Shown piece by piece: positions 33,052-43,069 of a DNA stretch of 64,000 nucleotides. This stretch comes from Drechmeria coniospora. Taxonomy: Eukaryota; Ascomycota; Sordariomycetes; Hypocreales; Ophiocordycipitaceae. The position numbers and the translations under genes were made by a program. The notes beneath the pieces are model-generated. The model was not told the DNA's origin and made no database searches. It saw only the letters and a program-made list of their open reading frames with translations. The DNA lies in assembly GCF_001625195.1 (NCBI RefSeq), contig NC_054389.1, positions 1 through 64,000 on the forward strand, given 5' to 3'. Each line of letters begins with the position of its first letter. The first letter of the stretch is position 1.

Positions 33052-36000
33052 TACTGCGGAAGTCAATATACTAATTGGTATAATAACATTCCATATTATG
33101 CGAACCAAAACACTATTTCTACTATGCCTACGAGACCTTGACCGACTAGGGGTATATTTTAATTCTCAGAAGAATAAAATCGTTAAATATACTAAGACCG
33201 GAAAGATTACAATACCAGTAACTCGAAAATGGGGATATCTATAGTTTTTACTAACACCGGAAGAAAACGCAGCTATTTATTTGACAGATGTACAATGCGT
33301 TAAATACACCGACGGTTTGGGCACCCATCAGTTGCTAAATTATACAATTTATTGCAACGTTCCGGTAACGATGTCGAATATAACCGGATTGCATTAATGA
33401 ACAAATTCTGCCAATATTGCCAAATCAAGGGGAACGTACCTACTAAATTTAAATTTACATTAAAGGACGATATGGAATTTAACTATAACATTATAGTAGA
33501 TGTTATGGATCTGGACAGCAATAAAACCCTATATGTAGTAGATACCGCAACTGCATTTCAGGCTGCAAGATTTCTACCCAATATGACTCTACAGACTACC
33601 TAGGAGAAGTTACGAGAATGCTGAATTGATACATACTTGGGGCCTCCTGATATACTAACTACAGATGCAGGTACTAATTTTACTGCATCTGCATTCCGGG
33701 CAGAAGTACGATTAATGGGAATTATATGCCACCAAGTACCGACAGAGGCACATTGGTCAGTTGGTAAAATAGAACGGTACCACCAACCACTACGCCGGGC
33801 CTATCAAATTATAGGGAAAGAACTAGGAGAATTGGCTACCAAGGAGGCCATGTTACAGATGGCTGTAAAGGCTGTAAATGATACTGGAGGTCCTAATGGC
33901 CTAGTACTAACACTCCTTGTTTTTGGTGCGTTACTAAGATTGCATATGGATTCACTACCTTTAGCAGGAACGGTAAAACGCGCAAAGGCTTTAGATAATA
34001 CAACGCGGGAACTACGGGCTATGTATGCTAAGACAAAGGTAAATAGTGCACTACGGGCCCGTAACGGTCCCGATACTACTGCAGTACTACCATTATTACT
34101 ACCAATTGGTAGTAACGTTCTAGTATACCGTACAGCTAAAGGGACAGAACGAGCGGGATAGACAGGACCGTATAAAGTTATAGGTGTTAATGGCGCTAAT
34201 ATTTGTATGGATATTGGTACTAAGATATCGACCTTCCGGAACAGTTACGTTAAACCGTACTATGAGGACCCTGGTACGGTAGAGGCAGTATATACACCAG
34301 TTGCAGCAACTACACCGGTTGCTACAACCACTACCCGCCGTAACCCAGATACACCAAGTACTGCAACTAGTACTATACACTGTAAGCCAAATACACCAGT
34401 TACAGTACCTACTATACGTCGTTACCCCCTACGGACTACGCGGCAGCAGATATCCTATGATGAGGATTTTGCACAGCTATTTGCTACTACACAGGTACTG
34501 GATATGCATAATACGTTTCTATCGCAGAAGGAACATAAGGACAGGGAATTATCCCTACAGTTACGTGCATAGGGCAAGATTACTACTGCCGGCGAACCGT
34601 TTGAATTATCTGATGCTACTGAAATTGATAGCCTGATTGGCCGTGGTATTATTATACCTATCCAATTCGACCCTACGGTGCACAAGACCCGAATATTTGG
34701 CCTGCGACTGGTACGGGAAATAAAGGATAAGGCTACTGATGTTCCGTTTGAGAAATCCCGCCTAGTAGTACAGGGCCATAGTGACTACGATAAACGGTTT
34801 ATTTTAATACAGTCTCCGACTATCCTACGCTGTAGCCAACGCCTTATACTGGCTATAGCCCCGATGCTACAGCAGCATTACGGATTCCAACTAGCACTAC
34901 GGGATATTACGCAAGCATACACCCAGTCGGCTACACTATTGTACCGCGAAATCCTAGCCAAGCCACCTCGGGAAATTAAAAATAGGTACCCAAAGGGTAC
35001 TATATTCCGCGTTATGCGACCATTATACGGGATCCCAGAGGCTGGAGCACATTGGTTCCTTACGTACCAGAACCACCATAGGGAGCAGCTAGGGATGGAT
35101 TAAAGCAGCTACGATCCATGCTTAATGATATTACGTCCCGATAGTACAGCTATTGGTATTATAGGAATGCAGACTGATGATACAATACAACTGGGTAATA
35201 ATGCATTTATGGAAAGAGAAGACTACAGTCTACAGAAACACAATATTACGGCAAAGCCGAAGACAATACTCACAGATGGATCCGTTAAGGATTTTAATGG
35301 TCTGCAGATTAGTATTAAAAACGGCACTATTAATACACGCCAGAAAGGTCAAGCAAATAACCTTCAGCTAGTCGATGCAGATAATCCCGACCGCAACCAG
35401 CAATATATCCAACAACGGGCACGTGGAGCCTACCTAGCCTCAATTTGTCAACCAGAGGCAGCAACGGACTATTCGGTAGCAGCACAGGCACAATTACCTA
35501 CCGATAGCGATATTATTGCACTTAACAAACGCATATAATAGCAACTAGACCATAAGGACCGTGGACTACGATTTTTACCATTAGCCATAACGGACCTTAA
35601 GATGTTTATATTTGCGGATGGATCATTTGCCAATAACCAAGACTTAACCTCCCAAATTGGCTATATTATTGTATTGGCCAACGAAATTGAACACACAGAT
35701 AAGCAGTTCAAAATACAGGGTAACATTATACATTGGTCGTCCACCAAGTGTAAACGAGTTACTAGAAGTATACTTGCTTCCGAGATATACGGTACAGTAT
35801 CGGCATTGGATATGGGCTATGTATTAACCCAAACAGTTAATACTATTGCCAGCCGACTACAGATACCAACTATCCCCCTTATTATGTGTACGGACTCGTA
35901 TTCGCTCTACGAATGCCTAGTTAAACTAGGATTAACAACCGAGAAGAGGTTAATGATTGACATTATGGCAATACGACAGAGCTACGAGCGACGGGAGATA

Positions 36001-36176
36001 TCGGAAATCCGTTGGATTAACGGTAGCGATAACCCAGCCGACGCAATAACAAAGGTCCAGCCTAACAAGGTACTGGAACGGCTAGTATCTACGAATCAGA
36101 TAGATATACGTATCGAAGGTTGGGTTGATAGGGAGTAGGCAGGTACGATTTTTGGCATTTTTTAAAGAGCTCCCTG

Positions 36177-36356
36177 TGTGTGTTGTATGTATATAGTGGC
36201 CAATAGTAGACTAGGATCACGTGATCGTGTGGGGCACGATTACAGAGAGGATAAAAGTGGCCGCTTAGGGGCAGCCTCTTTTCCTTCCTTTCGTACCAAA
36301 TTGAATCCATTGAAAGAGATCTCTTGTTACCAGTTTCCCCCAGAACCGAACCAACA
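36177..36356 (+). repeat. Copia 3' LTR
   Basis: 180 bases from TGTGTGTTGTATG to GAACCAACA. Compared with the 5' LTR it has G or C at several sites where that copy has A or T. Confidence 0.88.
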
Positions 36357-37096
36357 GCATTCGTTGTTAACGGCATGAAATTGTACTCATAATGGTTATT
36401 CTTCAATGTATGAAATGCAGGAAAAAATAATACTATTTATACACGAGCAACAGGTATCAGTTGGAGTATAAACTTTCCCCTCAGTCTTACTAGCTTGGTC
36501 GATCTAGTCAATCTATCCACAAGGCTCTAGGTGGTTTTGAGTGTTCCAAGTTGTCCCCAGATGGATAGCCTCATGCGCTGTAGGGTAGCTCTCCAATGCA
36601 GTAGCCTTGTAAGTATTAAAGCGAGCGTATTCTTTCAGTTGCATACACTTTACCACCCTAGGCTTGTACCAGTATGTATGCCAATAACGTAATCTGATTC
36701 GTACGAATCACTTGTATAACACGGAAACATCTATGCATCTGGCTCTGATTTGCTCAATACCGATTACCATTCAGTTGCATACAGTACGAGCACGGCTTTA
36801 AAACGGATTGCAATGTCTAAATAATTATTTTGAAGTAAATAATTTTCATGTAAATAAAAGGACTCTTATGATTTTTATAGACTAAACTTTTATACTAGAC
36901 GCGGAAATAAACGGATATGAATTCCTGGAGGCCTTCAAATACAGCAGGGATCGTCGCCTGGACCATTATTCTCTTGGCCATAGATATCAACATTATTAAC
37001 AGAGAATTAAGTTGCTTTATTAACATAGAAACAGCAAGCAGGTATATCGTACCCCTCTTATTCCACCGTAGGGCTATTATATTGGCGGGTTTGCCT
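36357..37096. repeat. Downstream segment of secreted-protein unit 1 (segmental duplicate of 38640-39420)
   Basis: Bases about 36410-36905 are homologous to about 38640-39365 (shared landmarks GTTCCAAGTTGTCCCC, GATGGATAGCCTCATGC, GATTCGTACGAATCACTTG). Bases 36917-37096 match the conserved 3' flank of every family copy (ATCGTCGCCTGGACC, TTGGCCATAGAT). I see no separate gene. Confidence 0.7.
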
Positions 37097-37393
37097 TTAA
37101 ATGTTCCAGTATTTGTTCCTGTACTCGTCCGGGTTTGTACTTGTTGTTGGGCTCCACTTTGTATACTCGGGCATAGGATTCCATTTCTGGTATTGTCCTT
37201 GTTTGTTCCACCAATCGCCGCCGTGTGCCTTTACCCATGCATCGCTATTTGCTTTACCGTAGACGGCAGCGTTATCAGCAACGGCTTGGGCCATCATATC
37301 ACCATAATTCCACCTCTTTTCCGGCTGCACAGTAGGTGCAGCAAGACTAAGGCCAGCCAGGACGGCAACAATAGTAGTAATAGAGGCGTGCAT
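37097..37393 (-). CDS. Small secreted Trp-rich protein, family copy 1 (98 aa)
   Basis: The product begins with a secretion signal (MHASITTIVAVLAGLSLAA), then a short pro-segment ending PEKR (26-27), a Kex2-type processing site. The mature part of about 71 aa starts WNYGDMMAQAV, contains HGGDWWNKQGQYQKWNPMP and has no cysteine. I do not recognise the family. Five copies sit in a row, same strand. This one has the most divergent tail (STNPDEYRNKYWNI). A long antisense frame overlaps it (36917-37441), but only the minus frame has a signal peptide, a processing site and a TATA box at the right distance. It could be an effector, a peptide pheromone-like signal or a wall-bound peptide; nothing in the sequence decides. 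Confidence 0.8.
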   Translation of the reverse strand: MHASITTIVAVLAGLSLAAPTVQPEKRWNYGDMMAQAVADNAAVYGKANSDAWVKAHGGDWWNKQGQYQKWNPMPEYTKWSPTTSTNPDEYRNKYWNI

Positions 37394-37528
37394 AATGTAA
37401 TTGTTAAGATAAATAAAAGCAACAGTAATAATAGTTGGTAGGAAGAGAGAATTAATCGATTGAGTAGATTAGTGGAGGAATAGTAGATATTGTTTGTTTT
37501 GCTGCCTCTATTAGGATGCTCAGGCGCC

Positions 37529-37540
37529 GATATATATACA
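37529..37540 (-). promoter_or_regulatory. TATA box of secreted-protein copy 1
   Basis: TATATATA about 140 bases upstream of the ATG, next to GGCGCCTGAGCATCC, a diverged form of the element shared by the other copies. Confidence 0.6.
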
Positions 37541-37759
37541 TAATGAGAGGAAGCATTTTCTACTGTAGCCTATCTGTAACAAAATGCAATTCTCATGTTT
37601 CAAACTACTGTACTTATGACGGTATTATTTGAAACGCACCCATCGACTGTGCCTTTGTGGAGGATTCCCCACCATATGTTTACGGTTAAAGTTGAAACGC
37701 CAACCATTTCGTGGCTTCTCCCCATCGTTTAAGGACTTACAAATATAGACGCTAGACGG

Positions 37760-38110
37760 CACCGATGCAGTACCGCCCTGAGCCCTCCATTCGCCGCCCA
37801 GCTTCCGTCACGGCCACGAGCTAGCTGGATCGAGTCCTCACTTCCTGCCGTCGACGCGCTAAGTCTGTCGTCACAAGGAAACGATCAGGCTCGGGACGCG
37901 CAACGGCAAGGCAAACGTCACCGGGAGCCCCCCAAGGCGTCGAGGCCATGAAACATAAATCTCGGCCGATCCCCTCCTCAATTCATCACATTCGACATTC
38001 CATCAAGCACTCGACATCCAACTCGTCGAGAATATCTCATCTCCGTTTGCGAAACATCTGTCTTATCCGATCATCCATCACTATCACGCTAGGCTCCACA
38101 CTTGCTCGGC
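37760..38110. other. GC-rich island inside the AT-rich array
   Basis: This is about 350 bases of clearly higher GC than both sides, with pyrimidine-rich stretches like a fungal promoter or 5' leader, but no gene attached. It has no counterpart in the other family units, so it probably came from elsewhere. Confidence 0.45.
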
Positions 38111-38137
38111 TGTGTCATTCGTTCGTGCCCATACTAA

Positions 38138-38410
38138 ATTAGCTATTCCTTTCCATATACGGATGAAACCTTATATTTCTGATGTATCCAACTTTGCCCA
38201 GTATGGAGGCTGTACCGTGGGGGCTGTAGCAATGTGCATACCAATTGCACCTAGCATCTATGCAGTACCTGAAATTAGTTATTCCTTTCCATATACGGAT
38301 GAAACTTTATATTTCTTATGTATCCAACTTTGTCTAGGATAGAGGCTGTACCGTAGGGGGTATAACAATGTGCACGCTAACTGCATATAGCACCCATGCA
38401 GTACCTGCTG
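38138..38410. repeat. Tandem duplication, two 136-bp units
   Basis: ATTAGCTATTCCTTTCC at 38138 and ATTAGTTATTCCTTTCC at 38274 start two homologous units. Differences are mostly C-to-T and G-to-A, in line with the decay seen elsewhere in this compartment. Confidence 0.8.
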
Positions 38411-38826
38411 CTGTACTATTATCTCTGTATGACTATGGTTTGAAATAGATACAGGAGATTGAAACATATCGTTTTAGTTAGCGAAGTATCTTGCCTTGGT
38501 TCATTATGAGGAAAGTAGCTTCTTAAGGGGGTCTCCTGCAATTTGCAGACGCGCCGTTGGACGAACTTTGCAAAGCGACAACAACAGTTGGGAAGATGCG
38601 CTGTTAGTGATAACATTAAATTTCGATAATGGTTGATCTTCAGTGCAATAAATTTATGGAAAAGCAGTACTGTGTATATCCGAGCAACGGAATCTCCCAT
38701 CAGTAGAAGTATAAAATTCCCCCTCAGCCTCACCAAGGTGGTTGATCCAGTCCATCTGTCTACAAGGTTCTGTTGAGATAAATCCGTCAACTAGGCGCTA
38801 GGCGGTCTCTGGTGTTCCAAGTTGTC

Positions 38827-39055
38827 ACTTAACGGGGGGCAGTAAACCTACCACGGGACATACGGTAGGTTCTGTATGTAGTGTTAGGTAAACTCGCCAG
38901 TACTTGACGAGATGGACTCAGATAGTATCGCAATGCAGTGTACCGCCAAAGTGCACTGTGCCTCCGTAGACCTACCACTCGGTGCACATTGCCTTGGGTC
39001 TGCAAAGATTGGGCATACCCACTGTATGACTTTGGGTGGCTGGAGACAAGTTGTC
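38827..39055. mobile_element. Insertion of about 220 bp bounded by a 9-bp direct repeat
   Basis: CAAGTTGTC occurs at 38818-38826 and again at 39047-39055. The homologous stretch of unit 1 (near 36548) has a single copy and no insert. The insert has no coding frame and no convincing terminal inverted repeat. A 9-base duplication fits a Mutator-like non-autonomous element, though other origins are possible. Confidence 0.5.
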
Positions 39056-39559
39056 CCCGACGGATAGCCTCATGCAGATACAGCGTATACTGTAGGGACG
39101 CTCACCAAGGTAGCAGCCTTACTAGTATAAATGCTATTAGCTTATTTCACAGATGCATACTCTTCGCCACCCTACGCTTGTACCGGGATGTATGACAATG
39201 ACGGGAACTGATTCGTACGGATCACTTGTATAAGACGGAAACATCTGTACATCCATATCCAAGTTGATGGCAGTACGAGCACACCCCTGAATATATTGCA
39301 AAGGCTGAAAAATTATTTATAATGCAAGTGGTACACTAGACTTTTATAGACTATACGTTTATACTGCACACGACAACAATCAAATAGGTATGCCTGGGGG
39401 CCTTTAACACATTAGGGATCGTCGCTTGGACCGTTACTCCCTTGGCCATAAATGTCAACATTATTAGCTGAGTATTAAGTCGCTTCATAAACCAGCAAGA
39501 AGGCACATTTTGCCCCGTTTTTCACACTATAGGTCTGTTGTATTGGTGGTTTTGCCCCC
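39056..39559. other. 3' flank of secreted-protein copy 2
   Basis: Homologous to 36560-37096 of unit 1. It includes the conserved ATCGTCGCTTGGACC / TTGGCCATAAATGTC block found about 150 bases 3' of each family copy. I see no gene. Confidence 0.6.
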
Positions 39560-39856
39560 TTAGTTGTTCCAGTATTTGATCCAGTATCTGTCCGGGTTGG
39601 GATTCGTAGTTAGGCTCCACTTTGTATACTCCGGCATAGGATTCCATTTCTGGTATTGCCCTTGTTTGTTCCACCAATCGCCGCCGTGCGTCTTCATCCA
39701 TGCATCGCTATTTGCTTTACCGTAAACAGCAGCGTCATCAGCAACGGCTTGGGCCATCATATCACCATAATTCCATCTCTTTTCCGGCTGCGCAGTAGGT
39801 GCAGCAAGACTAAGGCCAGCCAGGGCGGCAACGATAGTAGTAATAGAGGCGTGCAT
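39560..39856 (-). CDS. Small secreted Trp-rich protein, family copy 2 (98 aa)
   Basis: Near-identical to copy 1 through the signal peptide, the PEKR site and the core up to MPEYTKW. Its tail is LTTNPNPDRYWIKYWNN. Relative to copy 1 it has KTHGGDWWN rather than KAHGGDWWN. A TATA box is about 130 bases upstream. It appears intact, and the upstream region (39880-40180) aligns with those of the other copies. Confidence 0.8.
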   Translation of the reverse strand: MHASITTIVAALAGLSLAAPTAQPEKRWNYGDMMAQAVADDAAVYGKANSDAWMKTHGGDWWNKQGQYQKWNPMPEYTKWSLTTNPNPDRYWIKYWNN

Positions 39857-39984
39857 AATGTAGGTGTTGAAAAATTATAGTAATAGTAAATGTAGTGGAT
39901 ATAAAGCGACAGTAGATGAAGTAGATCAATTAAGGGGTAAAGCTTATTGTAATTTTCCGCCTCTTTGTCTGGGTGCGAAGGCAC

Positions 39985-39996
39985 ATTTATATATTC
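39985..39996 (-). promoter_or_regulatory. TATA box of secreted-protein copy 2
   Basis: TATATAAATGTGCC on the minus strand, followed upstream by CGCACCCAGACAAAGAGGCG. Confidence 0.6.
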
Positions 39997-40304
39997 ATAA
40001 TGCGAGAGAATATTTCCTAGAGCATACTCATCTGCAACGAGGCGCACTTGTTGTAATTCAAACAACTACGCCTGTACCTGTATTATTGTTTCAAACCTAC
40101 TCGATACAAGTTTCTTAGTCAACTTTGCGGGATTATACTTCGGGGCTACTAGTATTAAAACACAAACCGTCAGGCGGCGCCCATCCCTTACGCTTTATAT
40201 TACGCCCGGCTCCACCACACTTGCTTGGATGTATCCTCTAAGTATTACAATTTAGCTCAATTTTCACTAGCTCCAGGCCCATAATAATTCTCCTATTGTT
40301 GGAT

Positions 40305-40390
40305 CGGCTGGGGGAAACTAGTAACAAGAGATCTCTTTCAATAAAATCAATTTGGTACAAAGGGAGGACAAAGGAGGTCTTGCTGTTGCG
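40305..40390 (-). repeat. Fragment of the copia LTR, inverted
   Basis: On the minus strand this reads GGTACCAAATT-type sequence then GAAAGAGATCTCTTGTTACTAG and TTTCCCCCAG, matching the inner and right part of the LTRs at 28221 and 36177. It is shortened at both ends, so it is an old remnant. Confidence 0.75.
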
Positions 40391-41063
40391 TCCTACTTAT
40401 CCCCCAGTTAGTCGCAAGGTTGCAATTACGTAATACATCTCCAAGTCACTTTGCCCATGCATTGACTTGCCTTGGTCAATATATACACACATCTATGCAA
40501 ATATGCTAAAGATTTGATTTGTAGCCACTACTTGCAGAGAAAAGATGATAGCGTAAAGGTCTGAGTACGAGCTGACGGACTAGCACTGGGTATTGGTAAG
40601 TTGATTGATCTGTGAGGAGCGCCGCTTCCTCTTGCGAGGAACCGTATCCTAGGGTTATTTAGGTAGCCCAACCCAGTTACACGACCCGCAAATATGAACC
40701 TACCGTTCCTAATACTATTTGTTCGGTATAATCCTCCATCTATCCATCTCCGCGTTACTGGAAGCCAATCACCCTTGGGTTAATAACAGTACCAGTACAG
40801 TATAGACAGCCCTGAATACATAGCGCAGTCTGGAAATAAATGAAAATGACAATAATTACTATAATGTATTATATAAATTTTTACACACTATACCCATATA
40901 ATGCACTGGAGAACAAAAAAGTACATATACGCCTAAGGGGGTCCTTTCAGTATAAGACGGGTCGTCGCCTGAACCGACCTTCCCTTAGCCATAGATGTCA
41001 ATCCACCAACAGAGTATAAAGTCGCTTTTTCGGCATATAACCAGCAGTTAGTACATGCCCTAT
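40391..41063. other. Spacer between secreted-protein units 2 and 3
   Basis: AT-rich, no gene. Bases 40930-41063 carry the conserved 3' flank block of the family. Bases 40500-40900 resemble 41810-42240 and 43270-43700, so they belong to the repeated unit. Confidence 0.6.
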
Positions 41064-41372
41064 TTATTCAACTGTAGGGCTGTTGTATTTGCGTTGTCCT
41101 TGGGTGTTCCAGTTTGTATTTGTATTTGTGTTCCACTTTGTGTACTCGGGCATGGGCTTCCATTTCTGGTACTGTCCTTGATTGTTTCACCAATCGCCGC
41201 CATGTGTCTTTACCCATGCATCGCTATTCGCTTTGCCGTAGACAGCAGCGTCATCAGCAACGGCCTGGGCCATCATATCACCATAATTCCATCTCTTTTC
41301 CGGCTGCGCAGTAGGTGCAGTAAGACCGAGGCCGGCGATAACAGCAACAATAGTAGTAATAGAGGCGAGCAT
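41064..41372 (-). pseudogene. Small secreted Trp-rich protein, family copy 3, premature stop
   Basis: The frame matches the other copies up to W61, then has TGA where all others have TGG (W62). Beyond the stop the frame continues to a TAA at 41064-41066 with a longer NTNTNTNWN tail. The G-to-A change is the minus-strand form of a C-to-T transition. A shortened 61-aa product (MLASITT start, KR site kept) may still be made. The second residue is Leu rather than His. Confidence 0.8.
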
Positions 41373-41498
41373 AATGTAGGCGTTAAAAATAGTAATGATA
41401 GTAATAGCGGGTATAAAGCGATAGTGGATTAAGTAGATCAGTTAAGGAAAGGTAAGATTTGTTGTGTTTTTCTGCCTCTTTGTCGGGGTGCGCAGGCG

Positions 41499-41511
41499 CA
41501 TTTATATATCC
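41499..41511 (-). promoter_or_regulatory. TATA box and shared upstream element of secreted-protein copy 3
   Basis: GATATATAAATGCGCCTGCG runs directly into CACCCCGACAAAGAGGCAG, which is almost the same sequence as at copy 4. It lies about 130 bases upstream of the ATG. Confidence 0.65.
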
Positions 41512-41799
41512 ATAATGCAAGGAAGCATAGCATAGTCTAACTATAACGAGGCGTACTTCTTGTAGTTCAAACAACTATGCCTGTAACCTTCTTATTGTTT
41601 TAAACTTACTCGTCACAAGTTCCGCAGTCGATGTTTCTGCGGGATATGTTTTAGGGCTAATCTTGAAACGCAAATCGTTTTGCGGCGTTCCTCCTTTACG
41701 CCTTTACAATAGGCCCCACAGTCCGCTAGGAAATAACTAACCACTTTAACTTATCCAATTTTGCTCAATGCTTACTAGTTTCAGGCACTAAATAATTCT

Positions 41800-42420
41800 C
41801 CTACGCAAATATACTATAGATCTGATTTCTAGGCACTACTTGCAGCGGGAATAAATCTATATGCACATGTTAGAATCAACTTGTGGCTAGTATAGAAGGT
41901 AGTGTAAGGAGGTCTGAGAGCTAGCTAAGAGACTGGTACTGGGTGTTGGTAGCATTATTATTAATGGACCTCTGAGGAGCGCCTCTTCGACTTGCAAGGA
42001 ACTTACTCCTATAGAATATAGGTAGCCAAGCCCAGTTACATAACCCGTACACCACCCCCCCCCCTCCTCCTAACATTATTCCTTTTCTACACTGTTCCAA
42101 CTATCCATCTCTGCATTACTGGATGCCAATCACGCTTTGATCAATAAAACAGTACCAGTACAGACAGTCCTGAGTACACGTCACGGTCTGGAAATTCATT
42201 ATAATGAAAAAGAATTACAATAACGCACTATATAGAGTTTTATGTACTATACCCTGGGCGCTAGAGAATAATAAACTATAGATACGCCTGGGGGGGGGGG
42301 CTTTACTACAGCAGGGATCGTCGAATAACCGTCATTCCCTTGGCCATAGATATTAACATTATGAACTGAGTAATAGGTCGCTTTATCGGTATAGAAACAA
42401 TAAGAAGGCACATTGTCCAC
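41800..42420. other. Spacer between secreted-protein units 3 and 4
   Basis: No gene. It holds a poly-C run near 42056-42067 and a poly-G run near 42290-42300, the latter within the conserved 3' flank block (ATCGTCG, TTGGCCATAGATATT). Confidence 0.55.
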
Positions 42421-42424
42421 CTTT

Positions 42425-42500
42425 TATTCCATTTTAGGGCTATTGTATTGGTGTTGCCCTTGGGTGTTCCAGTTTGTATTTGTGTTGGTGTTTAAAGAAG
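42425..42500 (-). pseudogene. 3' remnant of another secreted-protein copy
   Basis: About 70 bases repeat the 3' end seen at copy 3 (GGTGTTCCAGTTTGTATTTG) and then jump to a second 3' end that belongs to copy 4. This suggests that a sixth copy was lost by unequal exchange, leaving its tail. Confidence 0.5.
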
Positions 42501-42555
42501 GCACATTCTGCTACCTTTTTTACACCGTAGGGCTGTTGTATTAGCGGGTTTGCCC

Positions 42556-42831
42556 TTAGTTGTTCCAGTATTTGTTCCAGTTGTTTGTGTTCCAGTTTGT
42601 AGAATCGGGCATAGGATTCCATTTCTGGTACTTTCCTTGATTGTTCCACCAATCGCCGCCGTGCGTCTTCATCCATGCATCGCTGTTCGCTTTGCCATAG
42701 ACAGCAGCATCATTAGCAGCAGCTTGGGCCATCATATCACCATAATTCCACCTCTTTTCCGGCTGCGCGGTAGGCGCAGCAAGGCCGAATCCAGCAATAA
42801 CAGTAACGATAGTAATAATAGAGGCGTGCAT
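42556..42831 (-). CDS. Small secreted Trp-rich protein, family copy 4 (91 aa)
   Basis: Signal peptide MHASIITIVTVIAGFGLAA, PEKR site, and core WNYGDMMAQAAANDAAVYG, then a shortened tail (MPDSTNWNTNNWNKYWNN) about seven residues shorter than copies 1, 2 and 5. The core changes AVADD to AAAND. It is intact. Variation is concentrated in the tail, while signal, processing site and core are held. Confidence 0.8.
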   Translation of the reverse strand: MHASIITIVTVIAGFGLAAPTAQPEKRWNYGDMMAQAAANDAAVYGKANSDAWMKTHGGDWWNNQGKYQKWNPMPDSTNWNTNNWNKYWNN

Positions 42832-42958
42832 ATTGCAGGTATTGGAAAAAATAGTAATAGTAATGATTGCGGGTAGAAAGCAATAGTAGATTTAGTAGAT
42901 TAGTTGAGGACAGGTCAAGTGTGTTGTGTTTTTCTACCTCTTTATCGGGGTGCGCAGG

Positions 42959-42972
42959 CGCATTTATATATA
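42959..42972 (-). promoter_or_regulatory. TATA box and shared upstream element of secreted-protein copy 4
   Basis: TATATATAAATGCGCCTGCG followed by CACCCCGATAAAGAGGTAG upstream, nearly the same as copy 3. It lies about 130 bases upstream of the ATG. Confidence 0.65.
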
Positions 42973-43069
42973 CATAATGCAAGGAAGCATTACCTATAGC
43001 ATAGTCTATTTGCGACGAGGCGTACTTGTTGCAGTTCAAACAAGTATGCCTGTAACCTTTTTGTTTCAA

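Larger units (their letters stand above)
30986..36138 (+). pseudogene. copia pol (protease-integrase-RT-RNase H), broken and split by a transposon
   Basis: Protease: LPDTGAAEHS near 31040, frame shared with gag. A pogo element splits the gene at 31188-33051; because its length plus the TA duplication is 1,866 bases, the frame is kept across it. A frameshift follows near 33290, just before the integrase HRRFGHPSV zinc region; CQYC, DAGTNF and the E of GKIERYHQ then mark integrase. Reverse transcriptase shows DITQAYTQS and QTDDT in place of the usual YVDD region. RNase H shows FADGSF, ASEIYG, CTDSYSLYE and NPADAITK. Extra stops fall near 33601, 34159, 34570, 35101 and 35536. Confidence 0.85.
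28221..36356 (+). mobile_element. Decayed Ty1/copia-type LTR retrotransposon containing a nested pogo transposon
   Basis: Two 180-base LTRs (28221-28400 and 36177-36356) flank a gag-pol region in the order gag, zinc knuckle, protease, integrase, reverse transcriptase, RNase H. Integrase before reverse transcriptase marks Ty1/copia. Without the inserted transposon the element is about 6.3 kb. The coding frames carry several stops and at least one frameshift, so the copy cannot make its proteins. The bases outside the two LTRs (GTGCG and GCATT) do not match, so no target duplication is visible. Confidence 0.9.
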
